A DNA stretch of 64,000 bases from Candidatus Woesearchaeota archaeon (GTDB lineage: Archaea; Nanobdellota; Nanobdellia; Woesearchaeales; GW2011-AR9). Shown in pieces: positions 45,358-54,554 of this stretch. Below the pieces are notes generated by a model. The model was not told the origin of the DNA. It made no database searches and saw only the letters and a list, made by a program, of their open reading frames with translations. The stretch lies in contig CAMAVK010000001.1 in NCBI GenBank assembly GCA_945861715.1, positions 248,001 to 312,000 on the forward strand. Direction: 5' to 3'. The position numbers and the translations under genes are program-made. Positions within the stretch are counted from its first letter, which is position 1; each line of letters starts with the position of its first letter.

Positions 45358-46494
45358 TCATATACCTTTCTTCCCAATCAACCTTCCATAAATCCCCAAA
45401 TAATCCTGTATCGCATCCTTCCATAAAAATTTCTTCGGCTTTGACACTGCATACTTCTTCTGCGATACCATTACCACACCACGTGCAATCGCAGACGAGT
45501 CACGTACCTGAACAAGTACATGCTTACCCGATACCACTTCAGGGATGGACGCCACATTGGAAGCAACAACTGGTTTTCCCATCACTCCCGCTTCAACACA
45601 AGTATATCCAAACCCTTCAGAGAGCGACGGAACAACCACGCAATCTGCTGCCGCAATATAGTTTCCTAACTCTGAATACGCAACTGATGGTACAAGTACA
45701 ACGTTTTTTTCAATATGTAATTGTGCAATTAATTTCAAAATCATCGCGTACTCTTGAGGATACTTTTCTTTGGATCCAAGCATCAACATAAATGTAGAGT
45801 GTGGGATTCGTGAAGTTATCTCCGGAACCGCGCGCAATGCATACTCAAATCCTTTAGATGGCCCAGGTCTACCCCAACTAAAATAAACAAATGTACCTTT
45901 TAAACCTAATTTTTTCCGAACAATCGCACCAGAAAAAAGACCCGGTTTCCACATCGCATAATCAAATCCATTATGCACTCTCTCCACTTTAGATGACGCT
46001 ACTCCTAACGCAAGAACATCGTGGCGTGTCGCTTCTGACACACATACATATTTGTCATAAGAGAGTGCATATATCATCCTCTCCAACATATCATGAACAA
46101 AACAAGATAATGTCCCAAGACCAGTAACCGTTCTCCATTTTCCAATCCACACTTCATGAACGGTCAGAACAATCTTTTTCCCACAAATACGGGCCGCAAG
46201 CCATGCCGGAGGCGCCCCATTAAACGTAGTTGTCTGAATAATATCTGAACGTCGAGCCAATTGCCATACCTTAAAAATAGAGGAAAAAGAAAAAACATAC
46301 CGACTTCCTGCACTCCATACTCGATGCACACGTACTCCATTAATCACCTCAAAAGAAGCAGTCCCTTTCATTTGATGTGTTACTAAATCAACCGTGTGTC
46401 CTGCACGAACAAAACCCTCCGCGAGATTCTTAAAGACCACTTCAGCTCCACCATAATGGGGAAGATAATTTTCACATACAAATAAAATTCTCAT
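45358..46494 (-). CDS. Family 4 glycosyltransferase
   Basis: A GT-B enzyme starting MRILFVCENYLPHYGGAEVVFKNLAEG, which is the PGGxE-type acceptor loop (here YGGAE). The C-terminal domain shows FVYFSWGRPGPSKGFEYALR, CVVVPSLSEGFGYTCVEAGV and GKPVVASNVASIPEVV with the E-x7-E motif. Mannosyl- or rhamnosyltransferases are common in this branch. It converges on rmd, ending 12 nt from it, so GDP-D-rhamnose or GDP-mannose is a reasonable but unproved donor. Confidence 0.88.
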   Translation of the reverse strand: MRILFVCENYLPHYGGAEVVFKNLAEGFVRAGHTVDLVTHQMKGTASFEVINGVRVHRVWSAGSRYVFSFSSIFKVWQLARRSDIIQTTTFNGAPPAWLAARICGKKIVLTVHEVWIGKWRTVTGLGTLSCFVHDMLERMIYALSYDKYVCVSEATRHDVLALGVASSKVERVHNGFDYAMWKPGLFSGAIVRKKLGLKGTFVYFSWGRPGPSKGFEYALRAVPEITSRIPHSTFMLMLGSKEKYPQEYAMILKLIAQLHIEKNVVLVPSVAYSELGNYIAAADCVVVPSLSEGFGYTCVEAGVMGKPVVASNVASIPEVVSGKHVLVQVRDSSAIARGVVMVSQKKYAVSKPKKFLWKDAIQDYLGIYGRLIGKKGI

Positions 46495-46570
46495 ATCCTT
46501 CTCCCCATATCAATGAACTACATCAATCTTCTCAATTAAACTCTTTCACATCAACTGGTACATAAGTAAA

Positions 46571-46918
46571 TTATTTGTTCTTTTTCTCCACAATACCATC
46601 TCGAATAGCAAGGCCACTCACCAATTTTTGAATTCTTTTTTCCATACGGCGAACAGCAGAATAATTATAAAAACTAAGAAACATCAAAAATAAAAACCCG
46701 CATATTATGAAAAAATCAAGCGGTCTCTGTAAACTAAGAACTCTCTTAATTAAGAAATCAAGAGAATTTGGAAATAAAGCAACCAAACTGATACAAACCC
46801 ACAGAATAATCCATGCTCCAAACTCTGCACCTGTAAATTCTCGTCGTTTGTAATGAAGAAACGCAAAATAGATCATTGCAAGTCCAAACGCAACTCCAAT
46901 CAATTGAATACCTAACAT
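46571..46918 (-). CDS. DUF2304 membrane protein
   Basis: Three hydrophobic segments (about 3-22, 33-52 and 65-85) with the conserved RREFTGAEFGAWIILWVCIS and PNSLDFLIKRVLSLQRPLDF sections match DUF2304. The family is typically encoded next to a GT2 polyprenyl-phosphate glycosyltransferase and is thought to be its small membrane partner. Exactly that arrangement is present: the GT2 gene at 47026-47745 lies immediately upstream on the same strand. The short charged C-terminus is cytoplasmic or coiled. Confidence 0.8.
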   Translation of the reverse strand: MLGIQLIGVAFGLAMIYFAFLHYKRREFTGAEFGAWIILWVCISLVALFPNSLDFLIKRVLSLQRPLDFFIICGFLFLMFLSFYNYSAVRRMEKRIQKLVSGLAIRDGIVEKKNK

Positions 46919-47025
46919 AAATTTCAGTCTCCTAATTTTTTTGTGATGATAATTTCGATTTACTTCTTTATTATTATTTTGTATTAATGGTTCTTATCCT
47001 CTTATTATCATTATTATTGCCTTTT

Positions 47026-47745
47026 TCAAGCAGCAAATCGATGCACTAACATTTTTCCCACAATTTTTATACCATCAAACACTGTTGTTCCTTTATACTT
47101 ATCTGTATATATCGTGGGGATAGGAATTTGGGCAAATCGCAACTTATGTTTTCCTACATGAGCAATCATTTCAGATTCCATAAAATAATCCGTTGCTTCC
47201 CACCGAATCTTCGCATACACATCAGACCGGAAGGCACGAAATCCACTTTGAGTATCACGTATCCGCGCTCCGAACAAAATAGCAACCGAATTATTAATGA
47301 ACCAGTTCCCAAAACGAAGCACAAATGGCATTCTGCCCCAATATGATCGGTAACCAAATACGATATCCTTCCCGGCTAGAGCTGATAAGAAAGTAGGTAT
47401 TTTCGTTGGGTCATGTTGACCATCTGCATCCATTACCACAATAATGTCAGCTCCCATCTGTGCAGCATAATCACATCCAGACCTCAAAGCAGACCCCTTT
47501 CCTAAATTAAGAGCATGGCGAAGTACCTTAACTCCCCGCGCCTTGCAAATATCACTTGTAGCATCGCGTGAACCGTCATCCACAACCAAAACTTTAAATT
47601 CCCTTCTCTTCCCTTCACTGCGTAACATACCCTGAAGAGTATCAAGAACGTTTCCTATATTTTTTGCTTCATTATAAGCAGGTATTACTATCCAAACAGT
47701 GGATTTTACCATTTTTTTCAAAGAAATAGGACTGACACTGTTCAT
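47026..47745 (-). CDS. Family 2 glycosyltransferase (polyprenyl-phosphate mannose synthase-like)
   Basis: A soluble-core GT2 of the DPM1/AglD type: TVWIVIPAYNEAKNIGNVLD, VDDGSRDATSDIC, NLGKGSALRSGCDYA and VMDADGQHDPTKIP (the DxD metal site). SGFRAFRSDVYAKI follows. It ends without membrane helices and probably relies on the adjoining DUF2304 protein. It would load mannose or glucose from a nucleotide donor onto dolichyl phosphate for AglB-linked glycan assembly; the aglB gene is 144 nt upstream. A TTTATATAC box (47768-47776) 27 nt from the ATG sets the start. Confidence 0.88.
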   Translation of the reverse strand: MNSVSPISLKKMVKSTVWIVIPAYNEAKNIGNVLDTLQGMLRSEGKRREFKVLVVDDGSRDATSDICKARGVKVLRHALNLGKGSALRSGCDYAAQMGADIIVVMDADGQHDPTKIPTFLSALAGKDIVFGYRSYWGRMPFVLRFGNWFINNSVAILFGARIRDTQSGFRAFRSDVYAKIRWEATDYFMESEMIAHVGKHKLRFAQIPIPTIYTDKYKGTTVFDGIKIVGKMLVHRFAA

Positions 47746-47888
47746 ATATCATCACCCTAAAAAGACCTTTATATACCTTATGAAATACCACCCCTAATAT
47801 AAAAAATTAACACTATAATCATAATGACCCAACATAGTAAGAAAAAAAGAAAAAATAGGACTCACAGCCACCTTTACCCAATCATTAT

Positions 47889-50800
47889 CTATTCAGACAT
47901 CTTATCCTTTAACAAGATAATATGATATCCAAATTGACTTCTAACGAGCTCAGAAATGTCTCCCTTATTCAGAGCAAACGCGGCATTTTCAAACTCTTTA
48001 ACCATTGTGCCACGCTCAAACTTTCCTAATTCACCACCCGATGGTGCAGAGCCAGGATCTTCCGAATATTTCTTCGCATACTCTGCAAAATTATCTGCAT
48101 TCAACTCAGACCGAATTTTCGTTGCAAGAGACAGAGCTTCAGCCTCAGGATGTTTATCAAACGCAATTAAAATATGTGCTGCCTCAACCTTTTCAATTGG
48201 AACGAAAAAAACCTGGTTCTTTTGCTGTGTACAGGAGTAATCAACGGTCCATGTTGAAATCTTCCCTCCTGAAAATTGTCGAACTCTATCAAAGTTTGTA
48301 AAACAGGATAATCCATGTCCCTCAAAGAAAAACAACTTTGTAAACACAGATGTTGCTAAATTTGGATCAGCTAAAATGACCCCATATTGTCCATCCCCGG
48401 TTGGCAATAAAATAACCCCAAAATTAAACACATTACCATCCGTCTTCTTCTCAACAATTCCATCTTTATTGGCATACACCAGCACTCGCGGTGCAAAAGT
48501 TTTGCCATCTTGTGATAGAACCGTGGCATCGCCTGAGCTGAGATTTATCTTCATATCCAATCTTCCTTGCTGAAGTGACATAGGACAATCAAGCATTTCT
48601 CCATTTTTAGTACAACCTGACAACCCGCTCAAATACGATGGCCACACCGCAATCCAATTATCAGCCGTTGTCGTTTGCATTTCTTGATAATATTGGGTTG
48701 CATCCGTCTCACTCACATTGTAATCACGTTGAAGCAAAGCCACTGCATCTTTTTGATTTAACTTCGACGCACGTTGATACATTTCAGCACGTTTAAAATC
48801 CCAACCTCCAAAGTGTCCCCACACGCCTGCCTTACCAATCATATCTTCAGAAGTAATGAAATAATCAGTTGGTGCCGCACAATGCGTGTACTTCAATACT
48901 TCATCAGCTTGCACAGAACTCAATCCAACTTCCATCAATCGAGTATGCGCCGCACTTACGTTCATCGCAACAATTTGATTTAAAGTTTCAACCTCAAAAT
49001 GGGTATCGTTCAAAAACGAATCAAACGTTTCAAACGCTTTATTTTGTCCACAATTAAGCATTCGTAAAATCCCGGTGCTCTGCTTTTCATCAGATACATA
49101 CAAGGCATGACCAACCCAATATGCATCATACCCAACTTGTGCTGCCCCATCAAAAGTAACGGGGCGATTTCCAATTGCTTTAAACCAATGTCCAAAGTCC
49201 CACCACGAGTTAATAACTGCTTTTGTGTCGCCTTCCACATTTATTTTATGTAACGTGTTATACCATTGATCATTCATGGCAGGTAGCGATCCATAAGCTT
49301 GTTTATACCCCGCTTGAGCTGGAGCGATAAACAGCAAAGAAAAACCAAGAAAAATAATAGCCATAGCAAGCGTTTTATTAATTTTCATGGTGGTATGAGC
49401 CTTTTCTGAAAGGAACATCCATATCACTCCTACTGCAATTCCAACACCCAATGAAAATGCTGGTATTACTTGAAGAATGAACCGAACACCTTTTGTTGTT
49501 GCAAATAATGAAGAAACAAGCCACATCGCAAGTAAAAGAGCAATCATATAGTGGCGAGAACCATCTTCACGTTTTCGTAAGCTAAGAATTATTCCTCCAA
49601 TGGCTATAACCAGTAATAACGTCCCTCCTAATTCTGAGACAACTGTTGAAAACGGAGGCACATTAAGTTCAGCAACCGTAGTTCTAATATTTGGCCACAA
49701 TGAAACAGTGGCAACTGACTTTATATTAATAAAACTCATCGGTCCTTTAACTGCATTAATAAAATCAGTAAATGATGAGAGTAGACTAACAAACAACCCA
49801 GTTGAGATCACATACGTTGCCAGTAGAATCCCCGGTGCAGTAACCAAAGATTGCCATTTTTCCTTCAACTGTTTTCGATATTCTATTAATTTGATTCCTA
49901 CCGAGCCAAGAGTTGCTAAAATCAAAAATAGAAAAATATACCACCATCCGCCAATCCAAGCCATACTGAAAAGTCCAGTTGCAAGACCAGCAAGAGCAGC
50001 AAGTACAATCATCCATATTCGAGATCGTTTAATATCATATGCTTCAATCAAAAACCAGGTTATAAGCAATGGAAAAAAGACCGTATACACATCGGTATCT
50101 GATGTTTCACCGGTCGTACGTGCAACATAAAAAGAAGAAACAGCAACTAAAAGAGCAGCATAAAATCCACCTACGTTGTTACCAGAAATCTTTCGTCCAA
50201 TAAAAAAAGCAGGAATGACACTCAATGCAGAAAAAATGGTTCCTATCAAAAAGAATGAAGTCATCGGAGCCACGGTCGCAAAAAAGTTCAAAAACTTATA
50301 CAAAAATGCTCCAAAATACGCATGAAAATCAGATCCCGCGTATCGACCCTCAGGATATAAGAAGTAATCATCCCACGCAACACCATCTTTGAAACTTGTT
50401 CCTTGATACCCATGATCAACCACATTAGAAACCAGTCTAAAATAATGATATGGATCAATTCCTAAAATATACATCACACCAGAATCATCCTGAAATTGTG
50501 ATCTAAATTGCGTCGCAGCTGCAACTCGCTGACTTTCAATCATAGGCCAATTTTCTGTTTGAAACTTTTGCCATTCTGTATTCACCAGCGTGTTCTTATT
50601 CTGGTCAGGTAAATTGGGATACTGTTCAGCAACCTTGGTAGAAATTTGCGATTTATAATAATTCTCAACCGTGGTCGCAGCCCAATCATCAGCCATTGGC
50701 ATCCGCATTGGCATTGTTCGTAAATAAACGGACATACTTATAGTAAGTAGAAGGAGAAATAAAGGAATCATCCATTTTCCATGAGTTTTAAAAAATGCAC

Positions 50801-50969
50801 TCCATGTTCCAGCTCTTGAACCACCTTTGTCATGACCACTCTGAGTTTCATGATGTCCATGCGCTTTACTTTCTTGAGTTTTCGAAGAAAATATCCCTTT
50901 AATTTTGTCTTTTGCCTTTGAAAAATCAATTATTTCTTCATCAGGCTGTGTCGTTTGCTGTGTTGTCAT
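47889..50969 (-). CDS. aglB: AglB/STT3 oligosaccharyltransferase fused to a C-terminal parvulin (PPIC) domain
   Basis: AglB transfers a lipid-linked glycan to Asn-X-Ser/Thr sequons outside the cell. After a charged His/Gly/Ser-rich cytoplasmic tail (1-60) come about 12-13 membrane segments. The catalytic Asp loop is D172 (GIDPYHYFRLV), the second acidic motif is DTD at 291-293, and the sequon-binding WWDFG is 589-593. A soluble domain follows. Residues about 928-1026 are a complete PPIC rotamase: AAHILIAFDKHPEAEALSLA, FAEYAKKYSEDPGSAPSGGE, LGKFERGTMVKEFENAAFAL and RSQFGYHIILLK. The 1026-aa protein would place a proline isomerase at the exit of the glycosylation site. The GT2 gene lies 144 nt downstream. 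Confidence 0.93.
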   Translation of the reverse strand: MTTQQTTQPDEEIIDFSKAKDKIKGIFSSKTQESKAHGHHETQSGHDKGGSRAGTWSAFFKTHGKWMIPLFLLLLTISMSVYLRTMPMRMPMADDWAATTVENYYKSQISTKVAEQYPNLPDQNKNTLVNTEWQKFQTENWPMIESQRVAAATQFRSQFQDDSGVMYILGIDPYHYFRLVSNVVDHGYQGTSFKDGVAWDDYFLYPEGRYAGSDFHAYFGAFLYKFLNFFATVAPMTSFFLIGTIFSALSVIPAFFIGRKISGNNVGGFYAALLVAVSSFYVARTTGETSDTDVYTVFFPLLITWFLIEAYDIKRSRIWMIVLAALAGLATGLFSMAWIGGWWYIFLFLILATLGSVGIKLIEYRKQLKEKWQSLVTAPGILLATYVISTGLFVSLLSSFTDFINAVKGPMSFINIKSVATVSLWPNIRTTVAELNVPPFSTVVSELGGTLLLVIAIGGIILSLRKREDGSRHYMIALLLAMWLVSSLFATTKGVRFILQVIPAFSLGVGIAVGVIWMFLSEKAHTTMKINKTLAMAIIFLGFSLLFIAPAQAGYKQAYGSLPAMNDQWYNTLHKINVEGDTKAVINSWWDFGHWFKAIGNRPVTFDGAAQVGYDAYWVGHALYVSDEKQSTGILRMLNCGQNKAFETFDSFLNDTHFEVETLNQIVAMNVSAAHTRLMEVGLSSVQADEVLKYTHCAAPTDYFITSEDMIGKAGVWGHFGGWDFKRAEMYQRASKLNQKDAVALLQRDYNVSETDATQYYQEMQTTTADNWIAVWPSYLSGLSGCTKNGEMLDCPMSLQQGRLDMKINLSSGDATVLSQDGKTFAPRVLVYANKDGIVEKKTDGNVFNFGVILLPTGDGQYGVILADPNLATSVFTKLFFFEGHGLSCFTNFDRVRQFSGGKISTWTVDYSCTQQKNQVFFVPIEKVEAAHILIAFDKHPEAEALSLATKIRSELNADNFAEYAKKYSEDPGSAPSGGELGKFERGTMVKEFENAAFALNKGDISELVRSQFGYHIILLKDKMSE

Positions 50970-51184
50970 AATAACCCTCTCTCTCGTTTTCTAATAATCT
51001 TTTTCTAATAATCTAATGACATTGGATTAACCAATTATCACAAAGTCAAATTGACCCCAAATAATAGTTAGGCCTACATATAAATAGGAAAATGTTCCTC
51101 AAATAGAAAAACTCAGATTTTAATTTATAAGGTTTGTTAAAGTAGAGTATACTACCCACAAAAAAATTTCAAAAAAACCAATAG

Positions 51185-51193
51185 CTTTTAATA
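51185..51193 (+). promoter_or_regulatory. TATA box of the MBF1 gene
   Basis: CTTTTAATA is centred 28 nt before the ATG at 51217. In the same spacer ACATATAAATAGG (about 51075-51087) may serve aglB on the other strand. Confidence 0.5.
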
Positions 51194-51216
51194 GACCACC
51201 CTATTTTTCCCCTCAA

Positions 51217-51771
51217 ATGAGTTCTTGCGAATTATGTGGAGCGCCTGAAGCGCAAATGACTGCCAAAGTAGAAGGTGTCGACTTTAAAGTATGTCGAAAC
51301 TGTGTTAAACATGGTTCCGCTCGGCCTGCTCCATCCAATTATAGTCACAACAATTCCAGAAGTTATTCCCCTTCCCCACGAAGAGAAGGACCAGAACAAC
51401 ATCTATTGCCAAATGTTTCAGAGCTTCTACGTCAAGCTCGAGAAAAGAAAGGTATGACTTTAGAAGAGTTTGCCAAGTTCTTACAAGAAAAAGAGAGTGT
51501 CGTTGCAAAGTGGGAATCAGGTTCAATTAAACCACCAATCCCCGCTGCCATTCGAGTAGGCAAACTTTTGAGCGTGTATCTAATTGAACGTGAAAACAAA
51601 AACAATGGGCATGACAAAGACTCATCTGAAAGAACATCATCAAGTGATCACTCAACTCATCAACATACTAACAACAATAATCAACATTCCACAAATAATA
51701 ATCATTCAAACAGTCCGAAAGTAAGCGACGAACTAACCTTAGGCGATTTTATCAAAGTAAAAAAACGTTAG
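51217..51771 (+). CDS. Archaeal MBF1-type zinc-ribbon/HTH protein
   Basis: Archaeal MBF1 has an N-terminal zinc ribbon and a Cro-type HTH, and binds the ribosome or regulates transcription. The Cys ligands are C4, C7, C26 and C29. LLRQAREKKGMTLEEFAKFL and KESVVAKWESGSIKPP mark the HTH (about 68-115). The ending LTLGDFIKVKKR is the conserved tail. A stretch rich in Asn, His and Ser (about 127-168) is inserted between the HTH and that tail. The gene is leaderless by TATA spacing. Confidence 0.9.
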   Translation: MSSCELCGAPEAQMTAKVEGVDFKVCRNCVKHGSARPAPSNYSHNNSRSYSPSPRREGPEQHLLPNVSELLRQAREKKGMTLEEFAKFLQEKESVVAKWESGSIKPPIPAAIRVGKLLSVYLIERENKNNGHDKDSSERTSSSDHSTHQHTNNNNQHSTNNNHSNSPKVSDELTLGDFIKVKKR

Positions 51772-51899
51772 CTCTTCTTACTCTGACTCTCATTCCCCTA
51801 TTTCATTCTGTATTAAAAAAATTAATTCTTCATCCATCACACTATTCTATTTTCAACCATATCTCAACGCAGTCTATTTTAGAACAAATGTATGACTAG

Positions 51900-52385
51900 C
51901 TAAACTAACATCAACATCCCGATATAAACTCCTATCCCAAGTAGCGCACCAAAAATAACATCCACTACATCATGTCGTCGAAGTAATACGCGTGCAACAC
52001 CAACTAGTCCACCAAGCAATCCAAAAAGTACATACACAAACTGCCCACCAATCAAACTACCAATAGTGAGGGCACAAAACATACCTCGTGCTGCATGTAA
52101 ACTTGGAAACGAGGATGCTTCAATTTTCTCAAGTACACCTTTGTGTTGCATTTTCTCTGGGCGATTTTTAAAATAAACCAAACGTACTAAAAACACAATT
52201 GCAATCAATGCAACATGACCAAAAACAAAAAAGAGCCACACCTCATTATTCTGAGAAATTAGGCCCATAAAAATAAAGATCACTGACATGATCGCAGAAA
52301 AAGCAAATCCACCAAAACTCGAAATATCACGAACGACTTCACCATAAAATCGTGTTGTTATTCCCATAGAACACTCTACAACCAC
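51900..52385 (-). CDS. PAP2-family membrane phosphatase
   Basis: PAP2 enzymes hydrolyse lipid phosphates or pyrophosphates such as undecaprenyl pyrophosphate. The three motifs are FKNRPEKM (Kx6RP in short form), FPSLHAARG (PSGH type with Leu for Gly) and RVLLRRHDVVDVIFGALLG (SRxxxxHxxxD type, starting with Ala-Arg). About five membrane segments are present in 161 aa, the usual minimal length. In this setting it could recycle polyprenyl pyrophosphate or act on a polyprenyl-phosphoryl sugar made by the UbiA-type enzyme at 54534. Confidence 0.82.
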   Translation of the reverse strand: MVVECSMGITTRFYGEVVRDISSFGGFAFSAIMSVIFIFMGLISQNNEVWLFFVFGHVALIAIVFLVRLVYFKNRPEKMQHKGVLEKIEASSFPSLHAARGMFCALTIGSLIGGQFVYVLFGLLGGLVGVARVLLRRHDVVDVIFGALLGIGVYIGMLMLV

Positions 52386-52390
52386 TATCT

Positions 52391-52398
52391 ATTTAAAC
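52391..52398 (+). promoter_or_regulatory. TATA box of the 52420 SDR gene
   Basis: ATTTAAAC is centred about 26 nt before the ATG at 52420. It lies between the divergent PAP2 and SDR genes. Confidence 0.5.
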
Positions 52399-52419
52399 AT
52401 ATCTTCAAGACCATAACCC

Positions 52420-53664
52420 ATGGCCAAACCAAATAGTATCCCAATTCCTGAAATAATCGCTGAATCTAATCAACCTGAACCAGCTCAGTCAACGATTTCA
52501 ACACCAATTCCAATCACGCAAAAAATCATCGTCCCAAAGAAGATCATTGCCAAAAAAACTTCATTAATATCAAAATTTAAGCCCTCTATAGTAAAATCAA
52601 AACCATCGAAGTCCTCCAAAAAAAGAAAAACAATTCTCATCACTGGTGGCGCAGGATTTCTTGGCATCAATCTTGCACGATACCTAATCAAGTACAATTA
52701 CAAAATCATCATCTTAGACCTTGCCCCATTCGATTACGATGACCTCATAAGAAAAGTCGAAGTAATAAATGGCGACATACGAAATCCAAAAGTGGTTGAA
52801 CAAGCAATGAAAGGAGTGGATATTGTTGTTCACACTGCAGCTGCTCTTCCCCTCTACAAACCAAAAGATATCTACTCAACCGACATCACAGGCACACGCA
52901 TCTTATTGGAGCAAGCAAAAAAGAACAACATCGAGCGCTTCATCCACATCTCATCAACCGCTGTGTATGGTATCCCCGATCATCACCCGCTCTTTGAAAC
53001 CGACAAACGAGTAGGCGTTGGTCCATATGGCAAATCAAAAGTCAAAGCGGAACAAATGTGTGAGGAATTTCGAAAAGAGGGCATGTGTATCACCATATTA
53101 CGGCCAAAATCATTTGTAGGACCAGAACGACTTGGTGTTTTGGCGATATATTATGACTGGATTAAATCAGGAAAAAATATTCCCATCATCGGCTCCGGCA
53201 AAAACCGGTACCAACTTCTTGATGTGGAGGACCTCTGTGACGCAATTCACCTTTGCGCAACCAAACCAAAGACACAAGCAAACGATACCTTCAACATCGG
53301 TGCAAAAGAGTTCACAACCATGAAAGAAGACTTCGGCGCGGTGGTAGATTACGCCGGCTTCGGCAAACGTATCATCCCAACTCCTGCTAAACCACTCATC
53401 CTAACCCTACGGTTTTTGGAAGTCCTTCATCTCTCACCACTCTACAAATGGGTCTATGAAACCGCACCAGAGGATTCATTTGTCTCCATCGAAAAGGCAG
53501 AAAAGCAACTCGGTTGGCATCCAAAATACTCCAATAAACAAGCTCTCATTCGAAACTATCAATGGTATGTTGAACACTGTGATGAATATAATCAAAAGAC
53601 AGGCATTTCTCATCGGGTACCATGGAAACAAGGAGCATTAAAAGTGGTAAAATTCTTTTTTTAG
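52420..53664 (+). CDS. Extended SDR epimerase/dehydratase with basic Ser/Lys-rich N-terminus
   Basis: After a disordered, Pro/Ser/Lys-rich N-terminal stretch of about 68 residues, the Rossmann motif GGAGFLGINLARYLIKYNYK begins. ISSTAVYG and the catalytic YGKSK follow, as in NAD-dependent epimerases and 3-beta-hydroxysteroid-type enzymes. RPKSFVGPERLGVLAIYYDW and RYQLLDVEDLCDAI are substrate-side peptides. The sugar or alcohol substrate is unknown. It is divergent from PAP2 and converges on no gene; the UbiA gene lies 0.9 kb further. The N-terminal tail is unusual for this family and could bind membranes or nucleic acid. Confidence 0.75.
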   Translation: MAKPNSIPIPEIIAESNQPEPAQSTISTPIPITQKIIVPKKIIAKKTSLISKFKPSIVKSKPSKSSKKRKTILITGGAGFLGINLARYLIKYNYKIIILDLAPFDYDDLIRKVEVINGDIRNPKVVEQAMKGVDIVVHTAAALPLYKPKDIYSTDITGTRILLEQAKKNNIERFIHISSTAVYGIPDHHPLFETDKRVGVGPYGKSKVKAEQMCEEFRKEGMCITILRPKSFVGPERLGVLAIYYDWIKSGKNIPIIGSGKNRYQLLDVEDLCDAIHLCATKPKTQANDTFNIGAKEFTTMKEDFGAVVDYAGFGKRIIPTPAKPLILTLRFLEVLHLSPLYKWVYETAPEDSFVSIEKAEKQLGWHPKYSNKQALIRNYQWYVEHCDEYNQKTGISHRVPWKQGALKVVKFFF

Positions 53665-53792
53665 GGAACTTTGCCTATTTTTTTGATGAGTTACACAAAA
53701 TTCTCTATCATCTCACTCTCCCCAAAGGATACTACTGAAACATAACAATTCTGACACAACTCTTTTAAACTATACCTCAAAAATACCTATCT

Positions 53793-54554
53793 ATGACCGA
53801 AGATACTCTATTAAGAATCATAACACATGTAACCCCCAACGCGGGCGATCCTAGTGAAAGTATGGAAGACGCCAATGGCAGTTTAGAGCGTGTTTTAAAT
53901 GACATAACCCTCAACCAAAGTTCAACAACTGAACACACTTTTGCAAGTCCCACGATACGACAAACCGATACTGAAAGAGAAGCCATTTATACACAATTAA
54001 TCGAAGTCGCAAAGCAAGTTTTCACATGGGCCAAAAATCACCCACACCACATTGCCTATTTTGGCTTAATCGGAGAAGTAAGTACTCTCCCTGCAAGATT
54101 TGGTCAGCCCAGTGTCCCTGTATCCAAATTAAGTATTGAATCCAGTTTACCCACCTATTTGGTGCATAGGGAAAAAGTTCACACCTCACCTACTCTTTGT
54201 CTCAATCCTGGAAGATTAAAAGTATTTTGGGGTGCTCCACTTGAGTTCATTCCAACCGATCGCATCATGACAGCAGCATATCTTGACTTTGTACATTACG
54301 AAGCCCAAAATTTCCTTTCACATAATGCGACTGGCCCTTTACGAACTGTTGCAGCAAAGTATAACAAAACGGTGGCTACACTCCCTCCATTGGATGAACA
54401 TGCAATGGAACAAGCCCAACTTTTAACTACCATTTTCAGCCAATCCCCATATCAACCAAACACTGGACAGCGTATAACCCAAACAGCAGACCTACAAACC
54501 TTAAAAAAATACAAACCACTTCTAAATCCTTTTCTAAAATATAATTTGCAATAG
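53793..54554 (+). CDS. Hypothetical protein, 253 aa
   Basis: Not recognised. The sequence is polar, with an N-terminal region of about 65 residues rich in Thr, Ser, Asn and Glu. A more regular section from about 70 to 190 contains KHPHHIAYFGLIGEVS-like and HREKVHTSPTLCLNPGRLKVF-like peptides, followed by helices. It has no membrane segment or signal. TTTTAAAC at 53763-53770 lies about 26 nt from the ATG, which supports the start. Its last 21 nt overlap the convergent UbiA-type gene. Confidence 0.45.
   Translation: MTEDTLLRIITHVTPNAGDPSESMEDANGSLERVLNDITLNQSSTTEHTFASPTIRQTDTEREAIYTQLIEVAKQVFTWAKNHPHHIAYFGLIGEVSTLPARFGQPSVPVSKLSIESSLPTYLVHREKVHTSPTLCLNPGRLKVFWGAPLEFIPTDRIMTAAYLDFVHYEAQNFLSHNATGPLRTVAAKYNKTVATLPPLDEHAMEQAQLLTTIFSQSPYQPNTGQRITQTADLQTLKKYKPLLNPFLKYNLQ

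Noticed and set aside
49600-50130. 176-aa antisense frame inside aglB
   Set aside because: It lies wholly opposite a conserved membrane-coding region, and its composition is what the reverse complement of that region would give.
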